Below, piece by piece: positions 1 to 10,397 of a stretch of 64,000 nucleotides of DNA. Made by a program: the position numbers and the translations under genes. The first letter of the stretch is position 1; every line of letters starts with the position of its first letter. Source of the DNA: Hemerocallis citrina (Eukaryota > Streptophyta > Magnoliopsida > Asparagales > Asphodelaceae); contig CM030366.1 in NCBI GenBank assembly GCA_017893485.1, forward strand, positions 104,691,796 to 104,755,795, given 5' to 3'. The notes under the pieces are model-generated. The model ran no database searches. It saw only the letters and a program-made list of their open reading frames with translations, and was not told the origin of the DNA.

Positions 1-516
1 GTACTATTAAACATCAGTTGTTTGGATGCATACTCATTTCCATTTAGAACAACTATTGCCACTAATGACGAGTTGATCCGATGCTTAAGCCTTTAAAGTA
101 TTTTTATCCACTACTTCTAGAACCCCGTGACTATTATATCATAAATGACGTTGTCAAGGGAGGAGAATGGGAGTAAATCTCTATTTCAAACTAGACAATA
201 GCCGTACCAGATGGTCACTTGACTAGTCTAGAGAACAAGTAGAATCACATGAAGAATTACTAGATTTATTATCCGAGCAGTTTGCGAGGTTGATGTTGCC
301 TCGGCAAAGAACATATTCATATATATTCTTTTTCATAGAGGTGGAGGCTGGGGAAGCAATGGAATGAACGAAATCTATGAGATTCAGGGCAATGTCAACT
401 TCTAAGCTGATACAATCATCGAGCTCTTTGACAAAGGCAAACCCACCAAAACACAGAAATAGAAATGCAATCACAACAACGTCGAGGTGCCGCAAATGTA
501 TAGAAAGATGATTCAT
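1..516 (-). pseudogene. CRK-like DUF26 exon 1, leftward copy L1 (cut by window edge)
   Basis: The reading frame starts at 516 and is open to 223 (97 residues). It has a short polar start, a hydrophobic stretch at about residues 11-30 fitting a signal peptide, then the start of a first DUF26 domain with LCRGNINLANC. A single extra base near 227 shifts the frame after CSLD, just before the part that in other copies reads VAIWYGYCLLRN. The second DUF26 domain lies further left and is cut by the window edge; its transmembrane exon would be outside the window. It pairs head to head with R1. Family membership (secreted or receptor-like cysteine-rich repeat protein) rests on similarity to the better-preserved R copies. 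Confidence 0.8.
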
Positions 517-829
517 ATTAACAACCCTTCCGAACTAATTCCAATTCTTCTGAACAACTTAACAATCTTTCAAACAAAAATAGACAAACAAAAACGTCAC
601 TTACACTGCCATATAAGTCAGATTAGATGCATTCAACCATCTAATCTAAACCATTCATTTTTAAATGAGAGTTATATTAACCATTCATTTACTCAAGTGC
701 ATATTATTTCCACCATCAAATTGTCAGTCTTATATGGCAGTGTAAGTGACGTTTTTGTTCGTCCATTTTTGTTCGACGGATTGTTAAATAGTTCAGAAGA
801 ATTGGAATTAGTTCAGAAGGACTATTAAT
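517..829. promoter_or_regulatory. Palindromic head-to-head spacer, pair 1 (candidate bidirectional promoter)
   Basis: All 313 bases lie between the two divergent start codons. About 115 bases at each end are inverted copies of each other; for example a block near 597 reading CACTTACACTGCCATATAAG recurs inverted near 730. The middle 80-90 bases are unique. The repeat also continues outward into both coding regions. No strong TATA box stands out. With only this spacer between two ATGs, any transcription must start inside it, so shared control is a reasonable inference. Confidence 0.55.
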
Positions 830-1615
830 ATGAATCATCTTTCTATAAATTTGTGGCACCTCGACGTTGTTGTGATTGCATTTCTGTTTCTGTGTTTTGG
901 TGGGTTTGCCTTTCTCAAAGAGCTTGATAATTGTTTCAGCTTAGAAGTTGACATTGCCCCGAATCTCACAGATTTTGTTCATTCCATTGTTTCCTCAGCC
1001 TCCACCTCTATGAAAATGAATATATATGAACACGTTCTTTGCCGAGGCAACATCAACCTCGTAAACTGCTCGGATAATTAATCTAGTAATTCTTCATGTG
1101 ATTATACTTGTTCTCTAGATAGTCAAGTGGCCATCTGGTATGGCTATTGTCTACTTAGAAATAGATATTTACTCCCATTCTCTTCTATTGACTACGTTAT
1201 TCAATAGTTACGAGGGCTCTAGAAGTAGTGGATAAAAATACTTTCAACAAGTGGCTGAAGGATGTGATCAACTCGTCATTAGTGGCAACATTGTTCTAAA
1301 TAGCAATGATTATGCATCCAAACAACTACTGTTTAATAGTACAAGTAGTTTAATTGGTTTAGGGCAATGTCCCATTGATTCTCTCAAGCCACAATGCCAG
1401 AATTGTCTAGATGATTTTCTTAGCCAAAATCCGAATCCCATATACGGGAGAGATGAAAGGTTTCCTCTAGAGAATTGTGCTCTTAGGTATGAGGTGGATC
1501 TTTCTGAAGAAGGAAACCCCACATCACAGATTGGTTTCATAGGTACTGCAGATACTACTCCTTCACAATTACAAGGTGTTGTGTTTCGAAATAAGCATAA
1601 TAGGAATAATTTTTA
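830..1615 (+). pseudogene. CRK-like two-DUF26 ectodomain, rightward copy R1 (broken)
   Basis: The copy starts at 830 with a signal-peptide-like N-terminus and first DUF26 domain. Two lesions break it relative to intact copies R2 and R4: an AAA-to-TAA change at about 1079, and a 7-base deletion near 1204 where the others read through a HDT motif. The second domain is recoverable from about 1251 and holds the canonical C-X8-C-X2-C pattern CPIDSLKPQCQNC. It ends shortly after a potential splice donor (CAAG/GT), reading on for a few codons into foreign sequence. No transmembrane or kinase part follows on this strand. Confidence 0.85.
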
Positions 1616-1952
1616 GTGGGATCCTCATTTTAAAAAATAGGAAAAAATGATTTAAAGGTGTGGTGTTTCATGCAGCTGGAGCTTCATGTTATTAGCTGAA
1701 GCTCCACAACTTTTGAATTAGTAACTGAAAATTTTATCTTACGGAGAAGAATTTGTAAAGCTGTTTAATTAAATTACTATTTAAAAGTTGTGTGGAAAGA
1801 GTTTTAAAATGCTAAGAACCAAACCCAAACCCCTTTATATCAGCCTTCTAACCCGAATTGTAGAATAACTAGAAATTTCAATACACGATACTCCAAGATT
1901 CAAAATGCAACCAATTCAAATTATAAATATATAATCTCTACATTGTGCTTAC
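1616..1952. other. Tail junction between R copy and next L copy, with stem-loop
   Basis: This noncoding segment joins the end of R1 exon 1 to sequence which, read leftward, lies downstream of the L2 transmembrane exon. It carries a perfect 10-bp stem (TGGAGCTTCA at 1677-1686, TGAAGCTCCA at 1697-1706) with a 10-base loop. The same segment recurs in every unit (near 4850, 8060, 11240 and 14430) and in both orientations near 19200 and 19560. Those late copies suggest the segment was once the 3' flank of complete tail-to-tail genes. Confidence 0.6.
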
Positions 1953-3700
1953 GATCGCCTGTATTTCGAGATCTCCACCAACAAAAGCATATGATAATCA
2001 AAATAAACACAATGACTGCTATAGGAGTGATAATAATCCTTATGAGCTTACCAACATTTCTCTTCATTCCTGCACAAACAATTTACTACTTTCAGAATGC
2101 AACATGGCAGATAATAGATCTGAACAGTCAAATCTAATTCAATTATATCTTGTTCAATTTCCTTATTATCTTCTCATGATTTAATTTATTTATGACACAA
2201 ATATATGTGTTTTTATGGAAGATTTGTGATACATAAAAGGTTTTTATCACAAATATTTCTAAATAATAAAGTCTGCCAAGAAGCAAAAGGTTTCTGCCAC
2301 AAGTTCTTCTATTGAGAATATTAACTGTAAACTTTATTATCAATTAATGTAGAGATAAAACCAAATCAAAACTGTCTACTTTTTTATTTCCACTAAGAAG
2401 TATATGTATTGTTCAAAGTGTGATAAGTGTCCAACAGAGTACAAGTGAGAAAGATATAGTAAGAAGCTAATGAAATTAACCATCAGTTTAGTTAGCTTAT
2501 TTTTAATTGCGTACCTTGTAATTGTGAAGGAGTAGTATCTGCAGGGTTGGCCCTCAGTTCTCAGGGGCCCGAGGCGAACTCCCGAAATCGGCCACCCATA
2601 CAAAAATAAAATAAAATAAAATGAAATAAAATAAAATAAAATAAATTAAATTAAATTAAAATAAATTAAATTAAAATTTGCACATTGTTGAAAACAACTT
2701 ATGTATGCAAAATATATAAACTTGTTTTGAATCATTCAAATTTAAAGTCTTATATTCAATTCAAGTCTTCAAGCCTAAACCCAAATCATTTTAAAAAAAA
2801 ATTTAAAGGCTCAAATAATTATTTTTGGGGCCCCTAATAACAGTATTTTTCTTTTACGTGCAAAATTCGTGTCTGTGTTTATAAGGTAATTACAAATTTG
2901 GGAGCCCTTAAAATTGCAAAAACGCCGGAGGCCTGAGGCAGCCGCCTCACCCGCCTCAAGGGTGGGGCCGACCCTGAGTATCTGCAGTATGATACCAATC
3001 TGTGATGTGGGGTTTCTTTTTTCGGAATGATTCACCTCATACCTAATAGCACAATTCTCTTAAAGAAATTTGATCTCTCCAGTAAGTGGGATTCGGATTT
3101 TGGCTAAGAAAGTCATCTAGACAATTCTGACATTGTGGTCTGGGAGAATCAATGGGACATTACACTATCCCAATTAAACTACTTGTACTATTAAACATCA
3201 GTTGTTTGGATGCATACTCATTTCCATTTAGAACAACTATTGCCACTAATGACGAGTTGATCCGATGCTTAAGCCTTTAAAGTATTTTTATCCACTACTT
3301 CTAGAACCCCGTGACTATTATATCATAAATGACGTTGTCAAGGGTGGAGAATGGGAGTAAATCTCTATTTCTAACTAGACAATAGCCGTACCAGATGGTC
3401 ACTTGACTAGTTTAGAGAACAAGTAGAATCACATGAAGAATTACTAGATTTATTATCCGAGCAGTTTGCGAGGTTGATGTTGCCTCGGCAAAGAACATAT
3501 TCATATATGTTCTTTTTCATAGAGGTGGAGGCTGAGGAAGCAATGGAATGAACGAAATCTGTGAGATTCAGGGCAATGTCAACTTCTAAGCTGATACAAT
3601 CATCGAGCTCTTTGACAAAGGCAAACCCACCAAAACACAGAAACAGAAATGCAATCACAACAACGTCGAGGTGCCGCAAATGTATAGAAAGATGATTCAT
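1953..3700 (-). pseudogene. CRK-like gene L2: ectodomain exon, hAT insertion, transmembrane exon
   Basis: Exon 1 runs leftward from 3700 to about 2515 and exon 2 from 2069 to 1953. Exon 1 codes for a signal peptide and two DUF26 domains, and ends at CAAG/GTACGC, a good donor in phase 1. Exon 2 follows a TTTGTGCAG acceptor and translates in phase as GMKRNVGKLIRIIITPIAV then a hydrophobic run, then CFCWWRSR, a textbook single membrane pass with basic stop-transfer residues. It ends at GTAAGC, another donor. CRK genes follow this segment with a cytoplasmic kinase, but no kinase exon is present. Lesions are an extra base after residue 97, altered sequence between the domains (near 3270), and an hAT element at 2542-2976 inside the last codons of exon 1. 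Confidence 0.85.
2542..2976 (+). mobile_element. Non-autonomous hAT element in L2
   Basis: The element is 435 bases long and is flanked by a perfect 8-bp target duplication, AGTATCTG (2534-2541 and 2977-2984). Ends are inverted, CAGGG(T)YGGCCC on both sides, as in hAT transposons. The interior holds an AAAAT/AAATT simple repeat and a GC-rich right end, with no transposase ORF. It sits in the last codons of L2 exon 1, about 27 bases before the splice donor, and so disrupts the coding sequence. Confidence 0.9.
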
Positions 3701-4013
3701 ATTAACAACCCTTCCGAACTAATTCCAATTCTTCTGAACAACTTAACAATCTTTCAAACAAAAATAGACAAACAAAAACGTCACTTACACTACCATATAA
3801 GTCAGATTAGATGCATTCAACCATCTAATCTAAACCGTTCATTTTTAAATGAGAGTTATATTAACCATTCATTTACTCAAGTGCATATTATTTCCACCAT
3901 CAAATTGTCAGTCTTATATGGCAGTGTAAGTGACGTTTTTGTTCGTCCATTTTTGTTCGACGGATTGTTAAATAGTTCAGAAGAATTGGAATTAGTTCAG
4001 AAGGACTATTAAT
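3701..4013. promoter_or_regulatory. Palindromic head-to-head spacer, pair 2
   Basis: This is the same 313-base divergent spacer as in pair 1, with a few substitutions. It feeds the broken L2 and the intact R2 ORF, so if any spacer is functional this is one of the two best candidates (the other serves R4). Confidence 0.55.
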
Positions 4014-4787
4014 ATGAATCATCTTTCTATAAATTTGTGGCACCTCGACGTTGTTGTGATTGCATTTCTGTTTCTGTGTTTTGGTGGGTTTTCCTTTCTC
4101 AAAGAGCTTGATGATTGTTTCAGCTTAGAAGTTGACATTGCCCCGAATCTCACAGATTTTGTTCATTCCATTGTTTCCTCAGCCTCCACCTCTATGAAAA
4201 TGAATATATATGAACACGTTCTTTGCCGAGGCAACATCAACCTCGTAAACTGCTCGGATAATAAATCTAGTAATTCTTCATGTGATTATACTTGTTCTCT
4301 AGATAGTCAAGTGGCCATCTGGTACGGCTATTGTCTACTTAGAAATAGATATTTACTCCCATTCTCTTCTCTTGACTACGTTATTCATGATACAATAGTT
4401 ACGTGGGCTCTAGAAGTAGTGGATAAAAATACTTTCAACAAGTGGCTGAAGGATGTGATCAACTCGTCATTAGTGGCAACAGTTGTTCTAAATGGCAATG
4501 ATTATGCATCCAAACAACTAATGTTTAATAGTACAAGTAGTTTAATTGGTTTAGGGCAATGTCCCACTGATTCTCTCAAGACACAATGCCAGAATTGTCT
4601 AGATGATTTTCTTAGCCAAAATCCGAATCCCACATACGGGAGAGATGAAAGGTTTCCTCAAGAGAATTGTGCTCTTAGGTATGAGGTGGATCTTTCTGAA
4701 GAAGGAAACCCCACATCACAGATTGGTTTCATAGATACTGCAGATACTACTCCTTCACAATTACAAGGTGTTGTGTTTCGAAATTAG
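4014..4787 (+). CDS. DUF26/Gnk2-type cysteine-rich secreted protein, intact copy R2
   Basis: This is an uninterrupted 257-residue ORF. Residues about 10-31 form a hydrophobic signal peptide. The first DUF26 domain covers about 35-130: LCRGNINLVNC, then a variant spacing to a CDYTC, then AIWYGYCLLRN, which matches the conserved W...CLLRY end of such domains. The second covers about 140-240: CPTDSLKTQCQNC is an exact C-X8-C-X2-C, and NCALRYEVD matches the usual C..RYE end. Several N-glycosylation sites (NSS, NST) fit secretion. Gnk2-type proteins bind mannose and can be antifungal, while CRK ectodomains are receptor parts; this one has no membrane or kinase part on its strand. It begins at the first ATG after the spacer. 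Expression is unknown, and it may be an unexpressed array fossil that happens to be open. Confidence 0.75.
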   Translation: MNHLSINLWHLDVVVIAFLFLCFGGFSFLKELDDCFSLEVDIAPNLTDFVHSIVSSASTSMKMNIYEHVLCRGNINLVNCSDNKSSNSSCDYTCSLDSQVAIWYGYCLLRNRYLLPFSSLDYVIHDTIVTWALEVVDKNTFNKWLKDVINSSLVATVVLNGNDYASKQLMFNSTSSLIGLGQCPTDSLKTQCQNCLDDFLSQNPNPTYGRDERFPQENCALRYEVDLSEEGNPTSQIGFIDTADTTPSQLQGVVFRN

Positions 4788-5144
4788 CATAATAGGAAAA
4801 ATTTTTACTAGGATCCACATTTTAAAAAATAGAAAAAAATGATTTAAAGGTGTGGTGTTTCATGCAGCTGGAGCTTCATGTTATTAGCTGAAGCTCCACA
4901 ACTTTTGAATTAGTAACTGAAAATTTTATCTTACGGAGAAGTATTTGTAAAGCTGTCTAGTTAAATTACTATTTAAAAGTTGTGTGGAAAGAGTTTTAAA
5001 ATGCTAAGAACCAAACCCAAACCCCTTTATATCAGCCTTCTAACCCGAATTGTAGAATAACTAGAAATTTCAATACACGATACTCCAAGATTCAAAATGC
5101 AACCAATTCAAATTATAAATATATAATCTCTACTTTGTGCTTAC

Positions 5145-6902
5145 GATCGCCTGTATTTCGAGATCTCCTCCAACAAAAGCAAATGATAATCAAAATAAAC
5201 ACAATGACTGCTATAGGAGTGATAATAATCCATATGAGCTTACCAACATTTCTCTTCATTCCTGCACAAACAATTTACTACTTTCAGAGTGCAACATGGC
5301 AGATAATAGATCTGAACAGTCAAATCTAATTCAATTATATCTTGTTCAATTTCCTTATTATCTTCTCATGATTTAATTTATTTATGACACAAATATATGT
5401 CTTTTTATGGAAGATTTGTGATACATAAAAGGTTTTTATCACAAATGTTTCTAAATAATAAAGTCTGCCAAGAAGCAAAAGGTTTCTGCCACAAGTTCTT
5501 CTATTGAGAATATTAACTGTAAACTTTATTATCATTTAATGTAGAGATAAAACCAAATCAGAACTGTCTACTTTATTATTTCCACTAAGAAATATATGTA
5601 TTGTTTAAAGTGTGATAAGTGTCCAACAGAGTACAAGTGAGAAAGATATAGTAAGAAGCTAATGAAATTAACCATCAGTTTAGTTAGCTTATTTGTAATT
5701 GCGTACCTTGTAATTGTGAAGGAGTAGTATCTGCAGGGTCGGCCCTCAGTTCTCAGGGGCCCGAGGCGAACTCCCGAAATAGGCCACCCATACAAAAATA
5801 AAATAAAATAAAATAAAATAAAATAAAATAAAATAAAATAAAATAAATTAAAATAAAATAAATTAAATTAAATTAAAATTGGCACATTGTTGAAAACAAA
5901 TTATGTATGCAAAATATATAAACTTCTTTTGAATCACTCAAATTTAAAGTCTCATATTCAATTCAAGTCTTCAAGCCTAAACCGAAATCATTTTAAAAAA
6001 AAATTTAAAGGCTCAAATAATTATTTTTGGGGCCCCTAATAACAATAATTTTCTTTTAAGTGCAAAATTCGTGTCTGTGTTTATTAGCTAATTACAAATT
6101 TGGGAGCCATTAAAATTGCAAAAATGCCAGAGGCGTGAGGCGGCCGCCTCACCCGCCTCAAGGGTGGGGCCGACCCTGAGTATCTGCATTATGATACCAA
6201 TCTGTGATGTGGGGTTTCTTTTTTCGGAATGATTCACCTCATACCTAATAGCACAATTCTCTTAACGAAATTTGATCTCTCCAGTAAGTGGGATTCGGAT
6301 TTTGGCTAAGAAAGTCATCTAGACAATTCTGACATTGTGGTCTTGGAGAATCAATGGGACATTACACTATCCCAATTAAACTACTTGTACTATTAAACAT
6401 CAGTTGTTTGGATCCATACTCATTTCCATTTAGAACAACTATTGCCACTAATGACGAGTTGATCCGATGCTTAAGCCTTTAAAGTATTTTTATCCACTAC
6501 TTCTAGAACCCCGTGACTATTATATCATAAATGACGTTGTCAAGGGAGGAGAATGGGTGTAAATCTCTATTTCTAACTAGACAATAGCCGTACCAGAAGG
6601 TCACTTGACTAGTCTAGAGAACAAGTAGAATCACATGAAGAATTACTAGATTTATTATCCGTGCAGTTTACGAGGTTGATGTTGCCTCGGCAAAGAACGT
6701 GTTCATATATATTCTTTTTCATAGAGGTGGAGGCTGAGGAAGCAATGGAATGAACGAAATCTGTGAGATTCAGGGCAATGTCAACTTCTAAGCTGATACA
6801 ATCATCGAGCTCTTTGACAAAGGCAAACCCACCAAAACACAGAAACAGAAATGCAATCACAACAACGTCGAGGTGCCGCAAATGTATAGAAAGATGATTC
6901 AT
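5145..6902 (-). pseudogene. CRK-like gene L3: ectodomain exon, hAT insertion, transmembrane exon
   Basis: Exon 1 runs from 6902 to about 5707 and the 117-base transmembrane exon from 5261 to 5145. The first frame is open to 6609. Its 5' part is a little closer to R copies than in other L genes (EHVLCRGNINLVNC), a sign of local gene conversion. It shares the one-base insertion after CSLD and the hAT insertion near the end of exon 1. The transmembrane exon keeps its AG acceptor and GTAAGC donor. No kinase follows. Confidence 0.82.
5734..6178 (+). mobile_element. Non-autonomous hAT element in L3
   Basis: This is the same insertion as in L2, at the same site with the same AGTATCTG duplication (5726-5733, 6179-6186), so it was copied with the unit. 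It is longer (445 bases) because the AAAAT simple repeat has expanded. Confidence 0.88.
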
Positions 6903-7215
6903 ATTAACAACCCTTCCGAACTAATTCCAATTCTTCTGAACAACTTAACAATCTTTCAAACAAAAATAGACAAACAAAAACGTCACTTACACTGCCATAT
7001 AAGTCAGAATAGATGCATTCAACCATCTAATCTAAACCATTCATTTTTAAATGAGAGTTTTATTAACCATTCATTTACTCAAGTGCATACTATTTCCACC
7101 ATCAAATTGTCTGTCTTATATGGCAGTGTAAGTGACGTTTTTGTTCGTCTATTTTTGTTCCACGGATTGTTAAATAGTTCAGAAGAATTGGAATTAGTTC
7201 AGAACGACTATTAAT
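6903..7215. promoter_or_regulatory. Palindromic head-to-head spacer, pair 3
   Basis: This spacer matches pair 1 in length and layout, with scattered substitutions (for example near 7009 and 7170). The inverted arms and unique centre are kept. Confidence 0.5.
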
Positions 7216-8003
7216 ATGAATCATCTTTCTATAAATTTGCAGCACCTCGACGTTGTTGTGATTGCATTTCTGTTTCTGTGTTTTGGTGGGTTTGCCTTTC
7301 TCAAAGAGCTTGATGATTGTTTCAGCTTAGAAGTTGACATTGCCCCGAATCTCACAGATTTTGTTCATTCCATTGTTTCCTCAGCCTCCACCTCTATGAA
7401 AATGAATATATATGAACACGTTCTTTGCCGAGGCAACATCAACCTCGTAAACTGCTCGGATAATAAATCTAGTAATTCTTCATGTGATTATACTTGTTCT
7501 CTAGATAGTCAAGTGGCCATCTGGTACGGCTATTGTCTACTTAGAAATAGATATTTACTCCCATTCTCTTCTCTTGACTACGTTATTCAATAGTTACGAG
7601 GGCTCTAGAAGTAGTGGATAAAAATACTTTCAACAAGTGGCTGAAGGATGTGATCAACTCGTCATTAGAGGCAACAGTTGTTCTAAATAGCAATGATTAT
7701 GCATCCAAACAACTACTGTTTAATAGTACAAGTAGTTTAATTGGTTTAGGGCAATGTCCCATTGATTCTCTCAAGCCACAATGCCAGAATTGTCTAGATG
7801 ATTTTCTTAGCCAAAATCCGAATCCCACATACGGGAGAGATGAAAGGTTTCCTCAAGAGAATTTTGCTCTTAGGTATGAGGTGGATCTTTCTGAGGAAGG
7901 AAACCCCACATCACAGATTGGTTTCATAGATACTGCAGATACTACTCCTTCACAATTACAAGGTGTTGTGTTTCGAAATAAGCATAATAGGAATAATTTT
8001 TAG
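7216..8003 (+). pseudogene. CRK-like two-DUF26 ectodomain, rightward copy R3 (frameshifted)
   Basis: The first frame (7216-7593) codes for the signal peptide and first DUF26 domain and ends in VIQ because of the same 7-base deletion seen in R1. The second domain is open from 7614 to 8003, with CPIDSLKPQCQNC and a KHNRNNF tail. One conserved cysteine is lost: the motif reads NFALRYE where the others have NCALRYE, which would break a disulfide even if the frame were intact. R1 and R3 sharing the deletion suggests they are closest relatives or exchanged sequence. Confidence 0.85.
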
Positions 8004-8339
8004 TGGGATCCACATTTTAAAAAATAGGAAAAAATGATTTAAAGGTGTGGTGTTTCATGCAGCTGGAGCTTCATGTTATTAGCTGAAGCTCCACAACTTT
8101 TGAATTAGTAACTGAAAATTTTATCTTACGGAGAAGAATTTGTAAAGCTGTCTAATTAAATTACTATTTAAAAGTTGTGTGGAAAGAGTTTTAAAATGCT
8201 AAGAACCAAACCCAAACCCCTTTATATCAGCCTTCTAACCCGAATTGTAGAATAACTAGAAATTTCAATACACGATACTCCAAGATTCAAAATGCAACCA
8301 ATTCAAATTATAAATATATAATCTCTACTTTGTGCTTAC

Positions 8340-10084
8340 GATCGCCTGTATTTCGAGATCTCCTCCAACTAAAGCATATGATAATCAATAAACACAATGA
8401 CTGCTATAGGAGTGATAATAATCCATATGAGCTTACCAACATTTCTCTTCATTCCTGCACAAACAATTTACTACTTTCAGAATGCAACATGGCAGATAAT
8501 AGATCTGAACAGTCAAATCTAATTCAATTATATCTTGTTCAATTTCCTTATTATCTTCTCATGATTTAATTTATTTATGACACAAATATATGTTTTTTAT
8601 GGAAGATTTGTGATACATAAAAGGTTTTTATCACAAATATTTCTAAATAATAAAGTCTGCCAAGAAGCAAAAGGTTTCTGCCACAAGTTCTTCTATTGAG
8701 AATATTAACTGTAAACTTTATTATCAATTAATGTAGAGATAAAACCAAATCAAAACTGTCTACTTTTTTATTTCCACTAAGAAGTATATGTATTGTTCAA
8801 AGTGTGATAAGTGTCCAACAGAGTACAAGTGAGAAAGATATAGTAAGAAGCTAATGAAATTAACCATCAGTTTAGTTAGCTTATTTGTAATTGCGTACCT
8901 TGTAATTGTGAAGGAGTAGTATCTGTAGGGTCGGCCCTCAGTTCTCAGGGGCCCGAGGCGAACTCCCGAAATAGGCCACCCATACAAAAATAAAATAAAA
9001 TAAAATAAAATAAAATAAATTAAATTAAATTAAATTAAATTAAAATAAATTAAATTAAAAATTGCACATTGTTGAAAACAAATTATGTATGCAAAATATA
9101 TAAACTTGTTTTGAATCATTCAAATTTAAAGTCTCATATTCAATTCAAGTCTTCAAGCCTAAACCCAAATCATTTTTAAAAAAAATTTAAAGGCTCAAAT
9201 AATTATTTTTGGGGCCCCTAATAACAGTATTTTTCTTTTACGTGCAAAATTCGTGTCTATGTTTATAAGGTAATTACAAATTTGGGAGCCCTTAAAATTG
9301 CAAAAATGCCGGAGGCCTGAGGCGGCCGCCTCACCCGCCTCAAGGGTTGGGCCGACCCTGAGTATCTGCAGTATGATACCAATCTGTGATGTGGGGTTTC
9401 TTTTTTCGGAATGATTCACCTCATACCTAATAGCACAATTCTCTTAAAGAAAATTGATCTCTCCAGTAAGTGGGATTCGGATTTTGGCTAAGAAAGTCAT
9501 CTAGACAATTCTGACATTGTGGTCTGGGAGAATCAATGGGACATTACACTATCCCAATTAAACTACTTGTACTATTAAACATCAGTTGTTTGGATGCATA
9601 CTCATTTCCATTTAGAACAACTATTGCCACTAATGACGAGTTGATCCGATGCTTAAGCCTTTAAAGTATTTTTATCCACTACTTCTAGAACCCCGTGACT
9701 ATTATATCATAAATGACGTTGTCAAGGGTGGAGAATGGGAGTAAATCTCTATTTCTAACTAGACAATAGCCGTACCAGATGGTCACTTGACTAGTCTAGA
9801 GAACAAGTAGAATCACATGAAGAATTACTAGATTTATTATCCGAGCAGTTTACGAGGTTGATGTTGCCTCGGCAAAGAACATATTCATATATATTCTTTT
9901 TCATAGAGGTGGAGGCTGGGGAAGCAATGGAATGAACGAAATCTGTGAGATTCAGGGCAATGTCAACTTCTAAGCTGATACAATCATCGAGCTCTTTGAC
10001 AAAGGCAAACCCACCAAAACACAGAAACAAAAATGCAATCACAACAACGTCGAGGTGCCGCAAATGTATAGAAAGATGATTCAT
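8340..10084 (-). pseudogene. CRK-like gene L4: ectodomain exon, hAT insertion, transmembrane exon
   Basis: Exon 1 runs from 10084 to about 8899 and the transmembrane exon from 8454 to 8340. The open 5' frame (9791-10084) ends after CSLD by the shared one-base insertion. The transmembrane exon is 115 bases rather than 117: a 2-base deletion (AATCAATAAAC) shifts the frame inside the membrane segment. Together with the hAT insertion this leaves no chance of a full receptor ectodomain. Confidence 0.82.
8926..9360 (+). mobile_element. Non-autonomous hAT element in L4
   Basis: This 435-base copy sits at the same site. The first base of the left end has changed from C to T (TAGGGTCGGCCC), and the right end reads GGGTTGGGCCGACCCTG. 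The 8-bp duplication AGTATCTG is intact on both sides. Confidence 0.87.
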
Positions 10085-10397
10085 ATTAACAGCCCTTCCA
10101 AACTAATTCCAATTCTTCTGAACAACTTAACAATCTTTCAAACAAAAATAGACAAACAAAAACGTCACTTACACTGCCATATAAGTCAGATTAGATGCAT
10201 TCAACCATCTAATCTAAACCATTCATTTTTAAATGAGAGTTATATTAACCATTCATTTACTCAAGTGCATATTATTTCCACCATCAAATTGTCTGTCTTA
10301 TATAGCAGTGTAAGTGACGTTTTTGTTCGTCTATTTCTGTTCGACGAATTGTTAAATAGTTCAGAAGAATTGGAATTAGTTCAGAAGGACTATTAAT
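10085..10397. promoter_or_regulatory. Palindromic head-to-head spacer, pair 4
   Basis: Same structure as the other spacers. It drives, if anything, the intact R4 ORF to the right. A GGCAG-to-AGCAG change near 10304 weakens one arm of the palindrome. Confidence 0.52.

Noticed and set aside
487..828. A 113-codon ORF crossing the head-to-head spacer, open in all six spacers (also 3671, 6873, 10055, 13234 and, on the minus strand, 16481).
   Set aside because: It overlaps the L start codon antisense, spans palindromic noncoding DNA and stops two bases before the R ATG. Conservation is explained by near-identity of the units; there is no domain-like composition.
1943..2184. Small plus-strand ORFs of 64-79 codons over 1943-2184 and equivalents in every unit.
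   Set aside because: They are the antisense shadow of the leftward transmembrane exon, which has proper splice borders and an in-phase hydrophobic segment.
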